A model generated the notes under the pieces. It saw only the letters and a program-made list of their open reading frames with translations, ran no database searches and was not told where the DNA came from. The translations under genes were made by a program, and so were the position numbers. A stretch of DNA of 64,000 nt, taken from NCBI GenBank assembly GCA_003194525.1, contig NBIV01000108.1, positions 124,001-188,000 on the forward strand. The letters are read 5' to 3'. This DNA is from Gracilariopsis chorda. Lineage: Eukaryota; Rhodophyta; Florideophyceae; Gracilariales; Gracilariaceae. Shown here one piece after another: positions 36,323 through 47,474 of this stretch. How positions within the stretch are numbered: position 1 is the stretch's first letter; each line of letters begins with the position of its first letter.

Positions 36323-39300
36323 CGACATGTACTAATTCGGTATTAGATACATTTGAGTGGATTATCAAACCGTGTCTCCTCCAGGTGCACGCAATGAGAG
36401 CGCAGATGAATTGTAAAGCCCGTACAATCTGCAGCTTCAGAAATGTGCAACAAATCTAACATTGAGCAACCATAGTTCATTGTGTCGAAGATAAAGGTAC
36501 TTTCCGTCGCGCCTAGCGCTTCTCCTGTTTCTTGGTATACTAATGTCTCCTTTACCTCATTAAACTGAGGACAGGAGCGCTCCCCTGAAACGATCCATAT
36601 TCATGTCCGTCCAATAATCACTTTTGCCATGAAATAGACACGCAGGATATGTTAAACAAAGAAGAAACGATGAACTATGTGCTGCAAGCAGTGTGCTGTC
36701 AAACATATATTATGCAAGCAAATACTTGGATTGAGAGGTTACGTTGAAACCTGAAAGGTTGTTGGTCTCCGTGAGAGACCCAATCGCCTGTCCATTTCGC
36801 TTCCCTCGTTGGCGGAAGGAAGACTGGCACACCTCGAGAAGGCGGATCGGCTTGTACCCAGAGGTTACGTTGATGGGAAACGAAGACATACTCCATTGTT
36901 CCGGAATACCGGAAACAAATACCGCAAGCTGTTGGTATATCTAGAGAAAGAGGGGTTCTTCTCAATGTAACCCCTACCGTAGTCTTGGAATTAGAGACGC
37001 GAGCTCATATAAACACACACACAAATACCGCAGTCTGACAAATCAGAGAGATGTTTGTCTCAAGGAAGAACAAAACGATTCTCTCGTAGCTACAAGACGT
37101 TACCGAGCTGCTGTCAATCATTGGCAACCGTTGCCCAGTAGATCTGGTTGGGGTACCTGGACATTGCGGAATTGATTGAAACGAGACGACAGTCTTATAC
37201 TTTGGTAGACCAAGAAGGAGTTCCCATGGACTTCCTAGGAGTCCAGCAGAGGCTGAAGCTCGATCTTGTTACTCGGCCGCCAGTTCACAGGTTACCGGAA
37301 TCGCTAGAAGAACAGCTTACTCTTCGAACAGCGCAAACGGCTCTTTCGCAGATTTTCGTGGGACCTGCAACGTTACACCCTGGTCAAGTTATTGTCTTCA
37401 TCGGACGACACATATCAACCTACCGCTCACCAATAAAAAATGAGCGCTTGTGCTCATTTTCGGTATTTGGGATGGTTATACCCGCTTTTGTCACGGCTTG
37501 GAGCCTACGGTCTGTCGTTCGGGATGGGTTAAGCATATTTATGTGGGCGGATAAAGCTCGGGGTGGTCTTTTGTAATGCGCAGGGGTTGGTTTGCAGGGT
37601 TTGGTTGCAATCGGTTGCAATTAATGCTTGCAATACATGATTGCTTCGTCTTCTGGGTATTCTGTCCTTAAAGGAGACCTTCAACATCATATAAATGTTT
37701 ACTGGCACAATCTAATCGGCCTTATCGGAGTCCACCCATCTTTCTGACGGGGTTCCCACAGGTCAAGCGCAATGGAAAAGCGACTCTAACCCTGACGGAT
37801 GCCTTCAACTTCGCGACTAAAACGGTGTCTATGTATGCTCGTAATTCCGAGACTGTGTTTTACCAGGTTGTCTGGTCGTGTCTGCTTCGATATCAAGCTC
37901 TTGCCTTTCACGGAATTCCCTCTGAGGCAATCTGATGGGTATTCTAACCCCTGGGAAAGGTCCGAACAAAACGGCGACCAGAGTCGTGCATTGCACTTCA
38001 ATTAGATCCGTATCTACCCGTGTTTGCAAACCCCTTGTAGAACACATACATACGCAGACAATTGTTGAAGACTGGGTGAATAGTTGCCGCGTACTTAAAA
38101 CATGTTGAGGCCTGAGAACTATTCTGCGCCAGTCAAAGACTACCTTCTGCTTTTTTGTATCATACACGAAAAGACCGGGTTCCTTCGGTAGTAAAGATAA
38201 CAATGAGACGTCAGATAAGCCTATCAAATTGTGTAAACTTCATGTTTACAAACCTAGACGTTGCTCGCTTTCCCATAGTGTGTCTGATTCGACGAAGAGA
38301 TGAGGGTGCTGGAGCGACTTGGGCTCGCGTACGGATCTCTAGTGGAGACTAGAGACTCCCAGGTCGCTGCATGTAATCCATGGTTACTATTGTAGTGATC
38401 CCTTACCACTGCGCCACCTAAAAAAGAAAGGAAGTACTTGTACCTCAGTTATGCAAACCAAAAGATCCGTTCCGTAGCAGAAAGGGGGTCCAAGGGCTCT
38501 CATATCCCTGTATCAGCGACTCTAGCTATTACCACTAGGTCCATACCCGACGAAAGCCCCTCGACCGCTTTGTCAATCAACTGCAATACTCCAAGATGTA
38601 GATCATGGGTAAGCTTTAAGTCACCGTGGCTTGTACCGAACTCATTAACTGTGACGGCGGTCTATTGTGCTGCTATGCTTTGAACGCATGATGTGCCCAT
38701 ACAAACATACCGAAAACAGTCGTGTGGTTTACCAACTAACACCCAGCTGGCGCATATCGAAGGAAGCCAAGTGCGTCCGCAAGAAAGTTTTCCCTGGAAC
38801 ATAACTCCTCATGGTGAACACCAACTCTTCGAAAAGAAAAAAGTCAGTATGAGACTTGTTTAGGTTTAGTAAGGTTGAAATATGATAACATCCAAAGTTA
38901 TCCGTTGTTGCCTTCTTCTTTACGGTAGGCCAACAGATATCTGATTGCGAGACTACCGTTCTATAAGAGTGTCCAGCCAGACATTAAAGACGGGCAGTGA
39001 TGCTTGTAGTGAGCTCCCACACAGAATACGACATTTCAGTACAAACCTAATTCAAAGATTCTCTTTCTCCCCAGAACAGCAAACATCGTCATCTGCCATT
39101 CTCTTTTAAATACCAGCATCCTCTACTCCTTTGGATTGAACTTGAAAGTTCCGGTGTTCTTTCGTGAGCCTCGAAGGAGAATCGATGGCGAACTATTTCG
39201 GTTATCTTGCCTCCTTCGTTCAAACCCTCGATGCAAGGAATTTTCTGGGTAAATAGAGAAACAAGGGGTAAACGTCGAGTCTGTAGAGAGCAAAATGGCG

Positions 39301-39470
39301 TGAACAGTTATCAGAATATCTGAAGAGCGAGGCGGGCTTTCTTAATGGCAAGCTCCTACGATAATCTCGGGGATATGGGCCCATAAGTATACATCCGTAC
39401 AGACAAAGTTGTTTGATTTTCCTTCAGATGTGAAGGAGTATGTCGTAGTTTCCGCATATTCTCATATTAC
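36323..39470. other. Gene-free, repeat-bearing region
   Basis: 3.1 kb without a supportable gene. It holds dispersed-repeat copy 2 (about 36755-36890) and an end resembling the hAT-like terminus (37581 onward, with repeated TTGCAAT). A tRNA-like A-box sequence lies on the minus strand at 38401-38420. An open frame of 142 codons at 37148-37576 has no recognisable domain and may be chance or element debris. Confidence 0.5.
36755..36890 (+). repeat. Dispersed repeat, copy 2
   Basis: GACCCAATCGCCTGTCCATTTC...GGCACACCTCGAGAAGGCGGATCGG is related to copies near 1932-2080 and 53715-53850. Ends uncertain. Confidence 0.5.
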
Positions 39471-42029
39471 CTATCCGCTTGCCCGGGATTGTGACGGGGC
39501 TGATTCTTCTGAAATCTTTGATTTGCCTTCATCTGGAATACTTGAGGGGTCGACGTTGTGTCTACCGGGATTTTCCCGTGCATGTTCCTCAGACCTACAG
39601 GGTAAGCTTTCGTCAGGCTCTTTTTCTGATACTATTCCTGAGGCTGGTCGCCGATTTGACGCTTTGTTGCGAGGTGTAGTTAGCTTTGTGATAAACGAAG
39701 GAAACTTGTTGGGCCCAAACGGCTGAAATCGTGTCGAAACGGATGAATTTGGGACTCTGGAAGATGTGTTGCGATTACCTGTTCCCCTGTCTCCAGCGAT
39801 GTTAGAGATAGCCCTTTTTAGTCGTCGAAATGATTGAGCACTGAATGGTCCTGTTGGGGAAATTGGGACATCCGGTCGTGGCGTTGGCAAAGCCAAATCT
39901 GGGTTAGCATTCCGGAATATATTACCATGCAGTTCAGTATTCGTCCTCTTCATGCCTTCTCTAACATAGTCCATGGGCGGATCATTTTCGAGATTCGTAA
40001 GGTTACTTCGCTTTTCACTAGACAATTCAAAGTTCACCGCCATGCTTCGAAAAACTTCTTGTTCTGCGATCTCTTTCGCTTTCCTTCTTCTGTAATAAAG
40101 ATAAGCAATAAAACCAACTGCCAGAAATAAAGAAACCCCTGCTGCAATCGATAGAGCAATTATTACTGACGTAGGAATTCTGCTCCCTACCGGATGCATG
40201 ATGGTAGGCGCTGTCCAATACTTCAGACCTCTGGCATCGACCACCCATGGTTCAGCAAGGAGATTGACCTTTGATCGCATCACGTCCTCTAGTATCAGCT
40301 GCTTCTCGTGAGATCTAGTGAAATCCAAAAGAGATTCGAACACAGCACCAGCAAGAATATCTCTTGTCTGGACCCTAATGATCATTCTCGTCATGTTCCA
40401 GGTACCGCCCTCGTCGCAGCCCGCGTGAAGGCTAGACGAAGAGAGACAACATAATTTGATACTTACTGAAGTTTCACTCGAAGAAATCAACCCATGAGAC
40501 TCAACCAGCCTGGCAATAGCCGAAATTTTGTTTCGAGAAAGATTACACGTACCAGACAAAGAACTCGACAAGCCATAGATAACATAAAGAAACATTGTCC
40601 CTTCCTCGGGATCTCCGTCAGTGGGAACGGCAGGAATAGCTCGAACGTAAGTTAATCTATTGCTGTCTCGTAGGCCAAACTTAGGGTTCGTTGAATTCTT
40701 GCCGGTTTCAACAGTGTAGTTTCTCACGACTGAATATGTGGCTGTTGAGTATATAACTGACTCAATTTGTGATGGAGTCATCGTGGGATTCTCAGCGAGT
40801 AAGACCGCTATAGTGCCAGCGACGTGTGGACAAGCGGCAGACGTTCCAGAGAGGGTCTCCTCTGCTTCGTCACCTGTGTGCCATGCTGAAGTAATGCCTT
40901 CTCCTGGTGCGAATATATTTACGCACTTTCCTAGGTTTGAGAAGGCTGCCCGAGTATCGTCAAAGCGTGTTGCGCCAACCGATATAGAGGATGTGCTGGA
41001 TCCAGGTGAAAACAAACAACTATCGTTTCCAGCGTTGCCGGCAGCTGTGATAACGGCCAAGCCAGACTCTTTTGCCTCTTCCACTGCATCATTCAAAGTC
41101 TGAGACAATTTTGTGCTCAGCGACATCACGATTAGAGCGGGGGTACGATTATTTGCTTCAATATCATCAACAGACCATTGCAGACCTTCAATAAGGCGCG
41201 ATGTGTACCCTAGTCCATTGCGATCAGTAACCCTGACGGACACAATACTGGCATTCTTTGCCACACCATATGTCCTCCCAGCGATGATGGCAGCAACATG
41301 AGTTCCATGACCTGTTTCATCCGTAAAACTGGGTTTTCTATCGACGATATCAACACCAGGCAAGACACGAGACGATCCATTGGCTTCTAAGAATTCCTTA
41401 TGCGATACGCGTATTCCGGAATCAAGGACGTACACGAAAACACTATGTCCACCTCTCAAAATGGAAAACTTCTCATCTAAGGGAAGATTTCTCTGGTCAA
41501 TACGGTCTAGACCCCATGGAACCTTTTTGACCTTTGCGGTGCTTATAGTCTTAATCTGTACCTCAAAAGGTCCTTCGGCACCTCTGTAGCCAGTGACGAG
41601 CACGTGCACCGGAAGTGTCTGCATCAGAAACTCAATGGTTGACTGCTTTCCGCAGTTGTTATCGTTCATATCAATTGGTTGCTCAAGATTGGGATTCTCC
41701 GCCAGCAGTGGATTCCGTGAGTAAGCTATCAATATTGTGTCTAGAATGAAAAGGTTCGAGCACGTTGAGACTGAAATTCGACTCCCTAAAACATCGCTTC
41801 GAGAAGAAATCGAATGGTGAATGTCAACTTTGAACAAGAACTGGCCACCGCGTACAATTCCATTGATGTTGATCAGCCTGGGAAGGCCGACTGTTGAATT
41901 CTGCAAAAGAGAGCCCGGATATAGAACTGGTACATTCTCAGAGAGTTCCGTTGCTAAGAGAAGTGACACGATATGGTTTAGAAAAACCCAAACGAGAACA
42001 AATTGCACCCAAGGGGTTCCAAGAGTCAT
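39471..42029 (-). CDS. Membrane-anchored subtilisin-like serine protease (S8, proteinase-K type)
   Basis: 852 residues from the first ATG at 42029. An N-terminal hydrophobic signal sequence is followed by a variable lumenal region and a short I9-like propeptide region ending near VPWGLDRIDQRNLPLD. The peptidase domain has the full catalytic triad: Asp in YVLDSGIRVSH, His in ETGHGTHVAAIIAG, Ser in SGTSAACPHVAG, plus the oxyanion Asn in ITAAGNAGNDS. This is the fungal/oomycete-like proteinase K branch. After a Cys-containing accessory region, a membrane span (about 620-646, VIIALSIAAGVSLFLAVGFIAYLYY) precedes a ~206-residue Ser/Pro/Arg-rich cytosolic tail. A type I membrane-bound subtilase with so long a tail is uncommon. 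Substrate unknown. An upstream leader exon cannot be excluded. Confidence 0.9.
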   Translation of the reverse strand: MTLGTPWVQFVLVWVFLNHIVSLLLATELSENVPVLYPGSLLQNSTVGLPRLININGIVRGGQFLFKVDIHHSISSRSDVLGSRISVSTCSNLFILDTILIAYSRNPLLAENPNLEQPIDMNDNNCGKQSTIEFLMQTLPVHVLVTGYRGAEGPFEVQIKTISTAKVKKVPWGLDRIDQRNLPLDEKFSILRGGHSVFVYVLDSGIRVSHKEFLEANGSSRVLPGVDIVDRKPSFTDETGHGTHVAAIIAGRTYGVAKNASIVSVRVTDRNGLGYTSRLIEGLQWSVDDIEANNRTPALIVMSLSTKLSQTLNDAVEEAKESGLAVITAAGNAGNDSCLFSPGSSTSSISVGATRFDDTRAAFSNLGKCVNIFAPGEGITSAWHTGDEAEETLSGTSAACPHVAGTIAVLLAENPTMTPSQIESVIYSTATYSVVRNYTVETGKNSTNPKFGLRDSNRLTYVRAIPAVPTDGDPEEGTMFLYVIYGLSSSLSGTCNLSRNKISAIARLVESHGLISSSETSVSIKLCCLSSSSLHAGCDEGGTWNMTRMIIRVQTRDILAGAVFESLLDFTRSHEKQLILEDVMRSKVNLLAEPWVVDARGLKYWTAPTIMHPVGSRIPTSVIIALSIAAGVSLFLAVGFIAYLYYRRRKAKEIAEQEVFRSMAVNFELSSEKRSNLTNLENDPPMDYVREGMKRTNTELHGNIFRNANPDLALPTPRPDVPISPTGPFSAQSFRRLKRAISNIAGDRGTGNRNTSSRVPNSSVSTRFQPFGPNKFPSFITKLTTPRNKASNRRPASGIVSEKEPDESLPCRSEEHARENPGRHNVDPSSIPDEGKSKISEESAPSQSRASG

Positions 42030-42878
42030 CAGGAAGATTCGGCTCCAAATAAACCACAAACAGCGGCAAAGATATTGGCCCAGACTCTCCACTTCTTAGC
42101 GAAAGATGTTACTAACGAGATTCTGAGCACCATGTGCCGGTCACGAGTCGGTAGGGTTTCACCAGTTGATCTGTAAAAACTAAAGAGCTCTGGTGGAATG
42201 CGAATCGAACAGTTTGAGGAAGAAGACTTCATAGTATGGGTATGATTCAGACCGTGAGGTATACTTGAGCAACCTAAATTACTTGCAATCCTCAATAATC
42301 ACGAACGAAAAAGTTCTATAGCTGCCTTGTGGGTACCATTTGATTTGTCTTCTAGTAGTACGGATGCGTGGGGAGAATCATAGCTATGACAATTAACTGA
42401 GTTCGAGAGAGGTCTTAGTCTGTACCTGGAATATTCATTCATTCCCACAGGCTTATTACCGTTTTCACGAATGCTCTGTAATGGCGAGCTCCTCTCTCAA
42501 TCTTTTGCACCGCAAATCATGCCGTGCGCAAACCGTTAACGGCCATAGGCAACCATTCGTGGCAGGTACGCTGTCCATAATAAGTTACCTGCGTTATTGT
42601 GGGTAAAGATGACTTGTTTCGCGTTCGACGTATATACGAGCTCCGTTAGCTAATAACTTATTTAAGAAGACAAGTTTCCATTGGCCTTAATCGCTGATGC
42701 ATCCTATTTGGTTCCAACTCGCATCCGTATGGACGCTGAAACACGCAGATTGGTTCACATGTCTTCCACATTATCATTGATAGTAATGACACTCTTCATA
42801 GCATTGTTGGTTACTATGGCGAGGATAGAGCCACACAGAGAAGAAAGGTCACTATGTACAGCGTTTTCTTGTGCACCA
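42030..42878. other. Spacer between topoisomerase III and subtilase genes
   Basis: About 850 bp, holding the subtilase promoter and the topoisomerase 3' end (both minus strand). No gene or repeat recognised. Confidence 0.4.
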
Positions 42879-45629
42879 CTATGGCCTACCTCGCGATTGA
42901 CGAAAGCCACCTCGACCACGTATCTGTACTCTCGTGGGAGCGTGTCCCCGACGATTTCCAGGATGAGGAGGCCGGGGAACGCAACGGTCTTCCCCTACTG
43001 ACCTCAGCAGCTGGATCCATCTTTGGTCACACCATATGCATCCCTGGAACGGTCCTACTGAAGGAGGAACAGCCCGGGGTTTCCATACAACACGAAGCTG
43101 TTTTGACTGACAGATTGGACAGATCTGTCCATCTGCTTGAATGTCATCCACCATTCTATTTGGAAACCAGTACACGAAATTGCACCTCTGTTGATTAGAG
43201 CATTTGATAAACCTTGTCCCTGAATCTCGCCCTACTCGAACCACACATGAGGACCCACATGTTGGACATCGTGACACATTGCTCAAACTTGCAGGTGTTC
43301 CTTTAGCCAATGCACAGTCCGAGTGAGTGCAATGAAAACAACGGAACTCACTTTCTTTGCTTTCCGGGTTTACAGATATGTCGTTTGGTGGCTCATTCAG
43401 ACACAGCGGACAGACTGTATGTTTTCTTGCAGTTGTTGATAGAGTAACTTCAAGGACTTGATACTGGCATAGAGGACAATTTCTGTTCATTGGTTCCAAG
43501 CCTCCGTTACGTGGAACCCTGTGCGTCTTATTGCATCGGCGACAAAAAACCAGCCTTTCGTTCCATCCGCTTCTTCCAGAAGCATGATTGCGGCCCCTGC
43601 CGCGTCTTCGAGACTGCCCACGCCCTCTAGATTGATTGCCACCCCTCGGTGTTCTCCCATCTGGGTGGGGTCGGCCAATCAGGGACATGATTGCTCCGCA
43701 TGCACATCGAGAGAAATTTGCGGCAATTTCGACCGCAGGTGTGGGGGTCACTTGAGCAAAGTGCTGAGAGAATACTGAATGTAGTACATTTCGTCTGTTC
43801 TTCAGATAATCCAGTTTCGTTCTATACTCGTCGAGAGCACTGCACAAAACCTCTGACGGTTGCACTTCTCCGCTCAGAATGCGTTTGAGCTCGTTTTCTT
43901 GTTTGGCTCGCATATGCGGTCGAGCAAGATGTATCTCACACTGCTCGTGTGCGATAACAAGAGCTTTCCCAATCTCAGTCGGGGAAAAACGACCTTGCAT
44001 AACCTTTTCCACGTATTCACGATCCAAAACCTTCCGAATATGTTCAGCGATCGTAGCATCTGTACCAATACCATGGTGATCCATTAATGCGATAAGGTCA
44101 GCTTCTTGTAGGAGGGGAGGCGGAATTGTTTGACTGCGACGAAAAGTGAACGATTCAAAGGGGAGTTGCGAATTCACATCTAACAAAGAAATGGGCATCT
44201 CCTTGTCATTCCACTTTTCATAAGGATGGAGAACTTCTAAGTATCCTTTCTGTTCAACTATGAGTCCTCTTGCAGTAAATATTTCAGCGCTTCCCACTAA
44301 AACATCACTCCGTGTTTCTGATCCGACTGCATCAATTGAGCAACTTGCCAGAAAACGCTTTGCAATGTACTCGTAGACACGCTGATGGTCTGGAGAATCA
44401 AATACAGGGGGAGCCTCGTGAGTCGGGTGAATAGGGGGGTGAGCACCATCATCGTGAGGACCCGTCCTCGGCCAATTAAATGTAACAGGGTCGTTGTGAT
44501 TCGGCGGAGAAAGAAGACGTTCGGCGAACTGACCCCAGGTTGGATGACCTGTTTGCTTCTGAATAAAGTCTTTCAAATCGTATGTCCTGGAAAACCGATT
44601 TGTTTCTGTCCTTGGGTAGCTAATAAGACCTTTGTTGTACAAAGATTCAGCAATCTCCATAGTTCTGTGCGAGTTTATGCGCAGAGAACGAGACGAGACT
44701 TTTTGTAGCTCAACCGTTGATAGTGGCAGAGGTCGCCACCTTGTCTTGATTCTCTTATCAGCTCTCTTTACTGTCACAACATTACCATCCGCTTCGGCTT
44801 CTTCAGCACATAGCTCATATAGAGCCATCGCAGTGTATTCGTCAAACAGCTGTTTCCGGAACCATTCAAGTGGAACTTCGCAATCCCTCAGTTTAAGTTC
44901 AAAAACCCAAAACGGACGACTCACAAAGTTTTGTATTGTCAACCAGCGGTCAACCACAAGACCGAGCGTTGGGAACTGACAAGGGCCATAGCTTATTATT
45001 TGGTTCTCTGTATCGGTCAGTGAGTACTTTTCTAATTGTTTGGTTAGATAACGTGTGTAAGCAGACCCCGCACGCAAGTCCAGTTCCTGCCTGGTTGCTA
45101 CCATCTGTGCTACACGTTCATCAGGGATAGTAAGCTGGTTGATTGCTCTGAGAAGATCTCCTCTAGTCATCGCAGAAAACCGAGCTCTCTTCACAACTAT
45201 GGTTGGCTTCACTTCCTTGCATATATCTGCAACATCCCAAGCAATGCGTTCACCCTCTGAATCACAGTCAAGCCACAACACAAGCCAGTCTGCTCTGCGG
45301 GCTTCGGCACGTAATGTTCGCGCCAACGGTTGTTTATCTTCGGTGATAAACCACTCAACCGCAGTTTGAGTGGGGATTAGTAATTCCGACGGATCGCACG
45401 AGCCCCACTTGCGATATCTCGCTTCAAAATCGGTACTCTTGATGTGACCCGTAACTGACGTGAATACCATTAGTGATGAATGCCCCTGTACAGACATGTT
45501 GAACTCGTATATAGGATTGTAGCGAGACTGACCCTGGCGACTTGTAGCTGCTTGATTTCCTTTAAGAACTCCCGTGATTTCTTTTGCTGCAGAAGGCTTT
45601 TCTGCGACATTCAAGATTCGTAAGACCAT
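42879..45629 (-). CDS. TOP3A: DNA topoisomerase III alpha
   Basis: Type IA topoisomerase of 916 residues, which with RecQ/RMI partners dissolves double Holliday junctions. The TOPRIM domain starts at ILNVAEKPSAAKEI and includes the acidic triad region LWLDCDSEGERIAWD (about 118-131). The active-site Tyr is Y338 in LISYPRTETNRF. The core continues through GTDATIAEHI and ends near residue 620. An Arg/Gly-rich stretch follows, with four Cys-type zinc-binding modules (CRRCNKTH...CPLCQ, CPLCLNE...FRCFHC, CPTCGSSC...CNFVYW, CPICQ...CIWCDQ). The protein closes with an RG-rich tail (GRGGFRQSRGRP). The third module resembles a GRF/topoisomerase zinc ribbon. The length and zinc modules favour the alpha over the beta isoform. 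ATG at 45629. Confidence 0.95.
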   Translation of the reverse strand: MVLRILNVAEKPSAAKEITGVLKGNQAATSRQGQSRYNPIYEFNMSVQGHSSLMVFTSVTGHIKSTDFEARYRKWGSCDPSELLIPTQTAVEWFITEDKQPLARTLRAEARRADWLVLWLDCDSEGERIAWDVADICKEVKPTIVVKRARFSAMTRGDLLRAINQLTIPDERVAQMVATRQELDLRAGSAYTRYLTKQLEKYSLTDTENQIISYGPCQFPTLGLVVDRWLTIQNFVSRPFWVFELKLRDCEVPLEWFRKQLFDEYTAMALYELCAEEAEADGNVVTVKRADKRIKTRWRPLPLSTVELQKVSSRSLRINSHRTMEIAESLYNKGLISYPRTETNRFSRTYDLKDFIQKQTGHPTWGQFAERLLSPPNHNDPVTFNWPRTGPHDDGAHPPIHPTHEAPPVFDSPDHQRVYEYIAKRFLASCSIDAVGSETRSDVLVGSAEIFTARGLIVEQKGYLEVLHPYEKWNDKEMPISLLDVNSQLPFESFTFRRSQTIPPPLLQEADLIALMDHHGIGTDATIAEHIRKVLDREYVEKVMQGRFSPTEIGKALVIAHEQCEIHLARPHMRAKQENELKRILSGEVQPSEVLCSALDEYRTKLDYLKNRRNVLHSVFSQHFAQVTPTPAVEIAANFSRCACGAIMSLIGRPHPDGRTPRGGNQSRGRGQSRRRGRGRNHASGRSGWNERLVFCRRCNKTHRVPRNGGLEPMNRNCPLCQYQVLEVTLSTTARKHTVCPLCLNEPPNDISVNPESKESEFRCFHCTHSDCALAKGTPASLSNVSRCPTCGSSCVVRVGRDSGTRFIKCSNQQRCNFVYWFPNRMVDDIQADGQICPICQSKQLRVVWKPRAVPPSVGPFQGCIWCDQRWIQLLRSVGEDRCVPRPPHPGNRRGHAPTRVQIRGRGGFRQSRGRP

Positions 45630-46506
45630 ACCTGCACCCTTTTTGTTCTCATGCCAAAGTTTTTACATGCCTTTAGAGCACGGCAATCAGCAGAAACGAG
45701 ACTTTCCTTTATCTTAAGTGCAATCACATAATTTTGACTGGGAGAGCGGTTTATGTATAGACAAAAACGAAGCGAGAGCTATCAAGCCGCACATGTTACG
45801 AAGACGGAATATCTTCCGTTATGGATAGGTGAACGTTTGCTGATCAACTTAACTGCTCATCAGAGGTTGCCAAGGCAAATCTGTAGATACCATTGAAACG
45901 GCGGAGTGAAGTACTTGTTCGAGCCTCGAACAAGTACTTCACTCCGCAGGATCAACCGTAGTGAATAGAAACGTGCCTTATTAGCTTCTTCCACGTGTAG
46001 TACAACATTCTCAAAACAAGGCAAGCGGTGAGGGTGCCTTAATCCGGATTGCGTCGCCAACGTGAAGCATACGTGTAAATGAGTACACCTATGTCATGCA
46101 TAGTATGTAGATAGGTACAAAGGTGATAACTTTACACCTAACCTACATCGGGCAGCAACGTTCCCAGCGCCTACCTCTGATGTCATCGACCCGAGAAGGT
46201 TTTGGTGCCACTGTTGTTTCTAGCTCTCACCAGAACTCCTCGATAAGATCTTGTTACCCGTGGTACATATCTTTCGTGCAAAGCCTCTGTTCCGGAGGGA
46301 TATCTACTGCTCTCCAACGCCTCAGCGAACGATCTTTTGCAGATATTCGTGTCACAGATCATCAACTGGCATTGAATTGAGTCAGCCATTCACCCATCAA
46401 CTGAAAGGCCACGAGATTGCGGTATCAGAGTGAAAACATCTTCAGCTGCGACAGCAACAGTGGATTTGTCCGTCTTAGTCTCGACTGAGCCTTAGTCATT
46501 GTTGCC
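45630..46506. promoter_or_regulatory. Divergent intergenic region TOP3A / alpha-SNAP with strong palindrome
   Basis: 877 bp between outward-facing genes. Its striking feature is the 47-bp palindrome at 45901-45947. Otherwise no gene is supported. Confidence 0.5.
45901..45947. repeat. 47-bp near-perfect palindrome (23-bp arms, 1-nt spacer)
   Basis: Left arm 45901-45923 and right arm 45925-45947 are exact reverse complements with a single C (45924) between them. The right arm runs into GCAGGATCAACC (45946-45957), which equals the complement of the conserved 5' start of eukaryotic small-subunit rRNA. Perfect arms of this length are unstable and should be recent or selected. Confidence 0.85.
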
Positions 46507-47400
46507 ATGAATGCATCGAGAAAGGAAGATGAAGGCGACAATCTGCTTGCGGAAGCCGAAAAAAAAGTAGCTGCTCGCAGCGGATTCTTCAAGTCGCTTA
46601 TGGGGCTTTCGTCCTCAAATAAGGAAGAAGCCGCAGAAATGTTCGTTAAAGCAGCCAACTGCTTCAAACTCGCTAAAGCTTGGACGAAAGCGGGAACTGC
46701 GCTCGAGCGAGCTGCGGAAACATATGCAGACATATCTGAAATGCAGTACGAAGCAGCCTCAAAGTACTCGGAGGCCGGAAAGGCGTACAAGAACGTGGAT
46801 ATTAAGAAAGCAACCCACGCTTATGAGAATGCAGTTAACCTTTACTCGGATGCAGCTCGTTTTCAGCAATGCGCACGATTAAAGAAAGAGGTTGCTGAGA
46901 TCTTGGAATCAGAGAATCAAAACGCCGCAGCCTTGGATGCGTATAACGCTGCTGCAGACTTTTACGATATGGACGATGCGAAGTCGAACGCAAATTCAAT
47001 GCGAATAAAAGCGGCCAGTCTCAATGCCTTAGAAGGAAAGTTTGCGGAAAGTGCAGATATGTTCGAATCGATAGCTCAAAACGCCCTTGGCAGCAACATG
47101 CTGAAATATGGCGCTAGAGAGCATCTTTTGAAAGCCGGTCTATGTCGCTTGTGCATTTCCGATGTGATTGGAGCTCAGCGTGCAGTAGAAAGTTATGACT
47201 CCATGGACCCCACTTTTGCAACATCACGAGAAGGTAAGCTTTTGCAGGCGGTGGTTAAAGCAGTCGATGAAGGTGATGTCGATGCGTTCACAAATCACGT
47301 GTTTGAGTATGATTCTCTCAGTAAACTGGACGAGTGGAAGACGACCATTCTTTTGAAGATCAAAAACAATATCAAGGCCGACGAAGATGACCTGACGTAA
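46507..47400 (+). CDS. Alpha-SNAP vesicle-fusion adaptor
   Basis: A 297-residue soluble NSF attachment protein. It links SNARE bundles to NSF so that they can be disassembled after membrane fusion in the cytosol. The whole length is TPR-like helical repeats. Signature segments include AEKKVAARSGFFKSLMG, EEAAEMFVKAANCFKLAKAWTKAGTALERAAE, KYSEAGKAYKNVDIKKATHAYENAV and, near the end, VFEYDSLSKLDEWKTTILLKIKNNI followed by an acidic tail EDDL that stimulates NSF in homologues. Length equals the family norm. Its stop lies 74 bp from the stop of the convergent Nup62 gene. Confidence 0.95.
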   Translation: MNASRKEDEGDNLLAEAEKKVAARSGFFKSLMGLSSSNKEEAAEMFVKAANCFKLAKAWTKAGTALERAAETYADISEMQYEAASKYSEAGKAYKNVDIKKATHAYENAVNLYSDAARFQQCARLKKEVAEILESENQNAAALDAYNAAADFYDMDDAKSNANSMRIKAASLNALEGKFAESADMFESIAQNALGSNMLKYGAREHLLKAGLCRLCISDVIGAQRAVESYDSMDPTFATSREGKLLQAVVKAVDEGDVDAFTNHVFEYDSLSKLDEWKTTILLKIKNNIKADEDDLT

Positions 47401-47474
47401 AGTGTTTCATCCAACACTGTCCCAAGAAAATAAATCCCCCATTGCATTCGCTTCTAATTCCATCATGTGTACCT

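Noticed and set aside
37148-37576. 142-codon open frame in the repeat region
   Set aside because: No start context, domain or relative recognised. The length is compatible with chance or element debris.
38340-38420. tRNA-like sequence on the minus strand (GGTGGCGCAGTGGTAAGG, an A-box match)
   Set aside because: No matching acceptor stem and only a degenerate B-box/T-arm (GGAG...CTCC). At best a tRNA-derived SINE remnant; not supported as a tRNA gene.
42029-42295. Alternative N-terminal frame upstream of the subtilase
   Set aside because: It is in a different frame from the protease and lacks a clear splice link. Retained only as a possible unproven leader exon.
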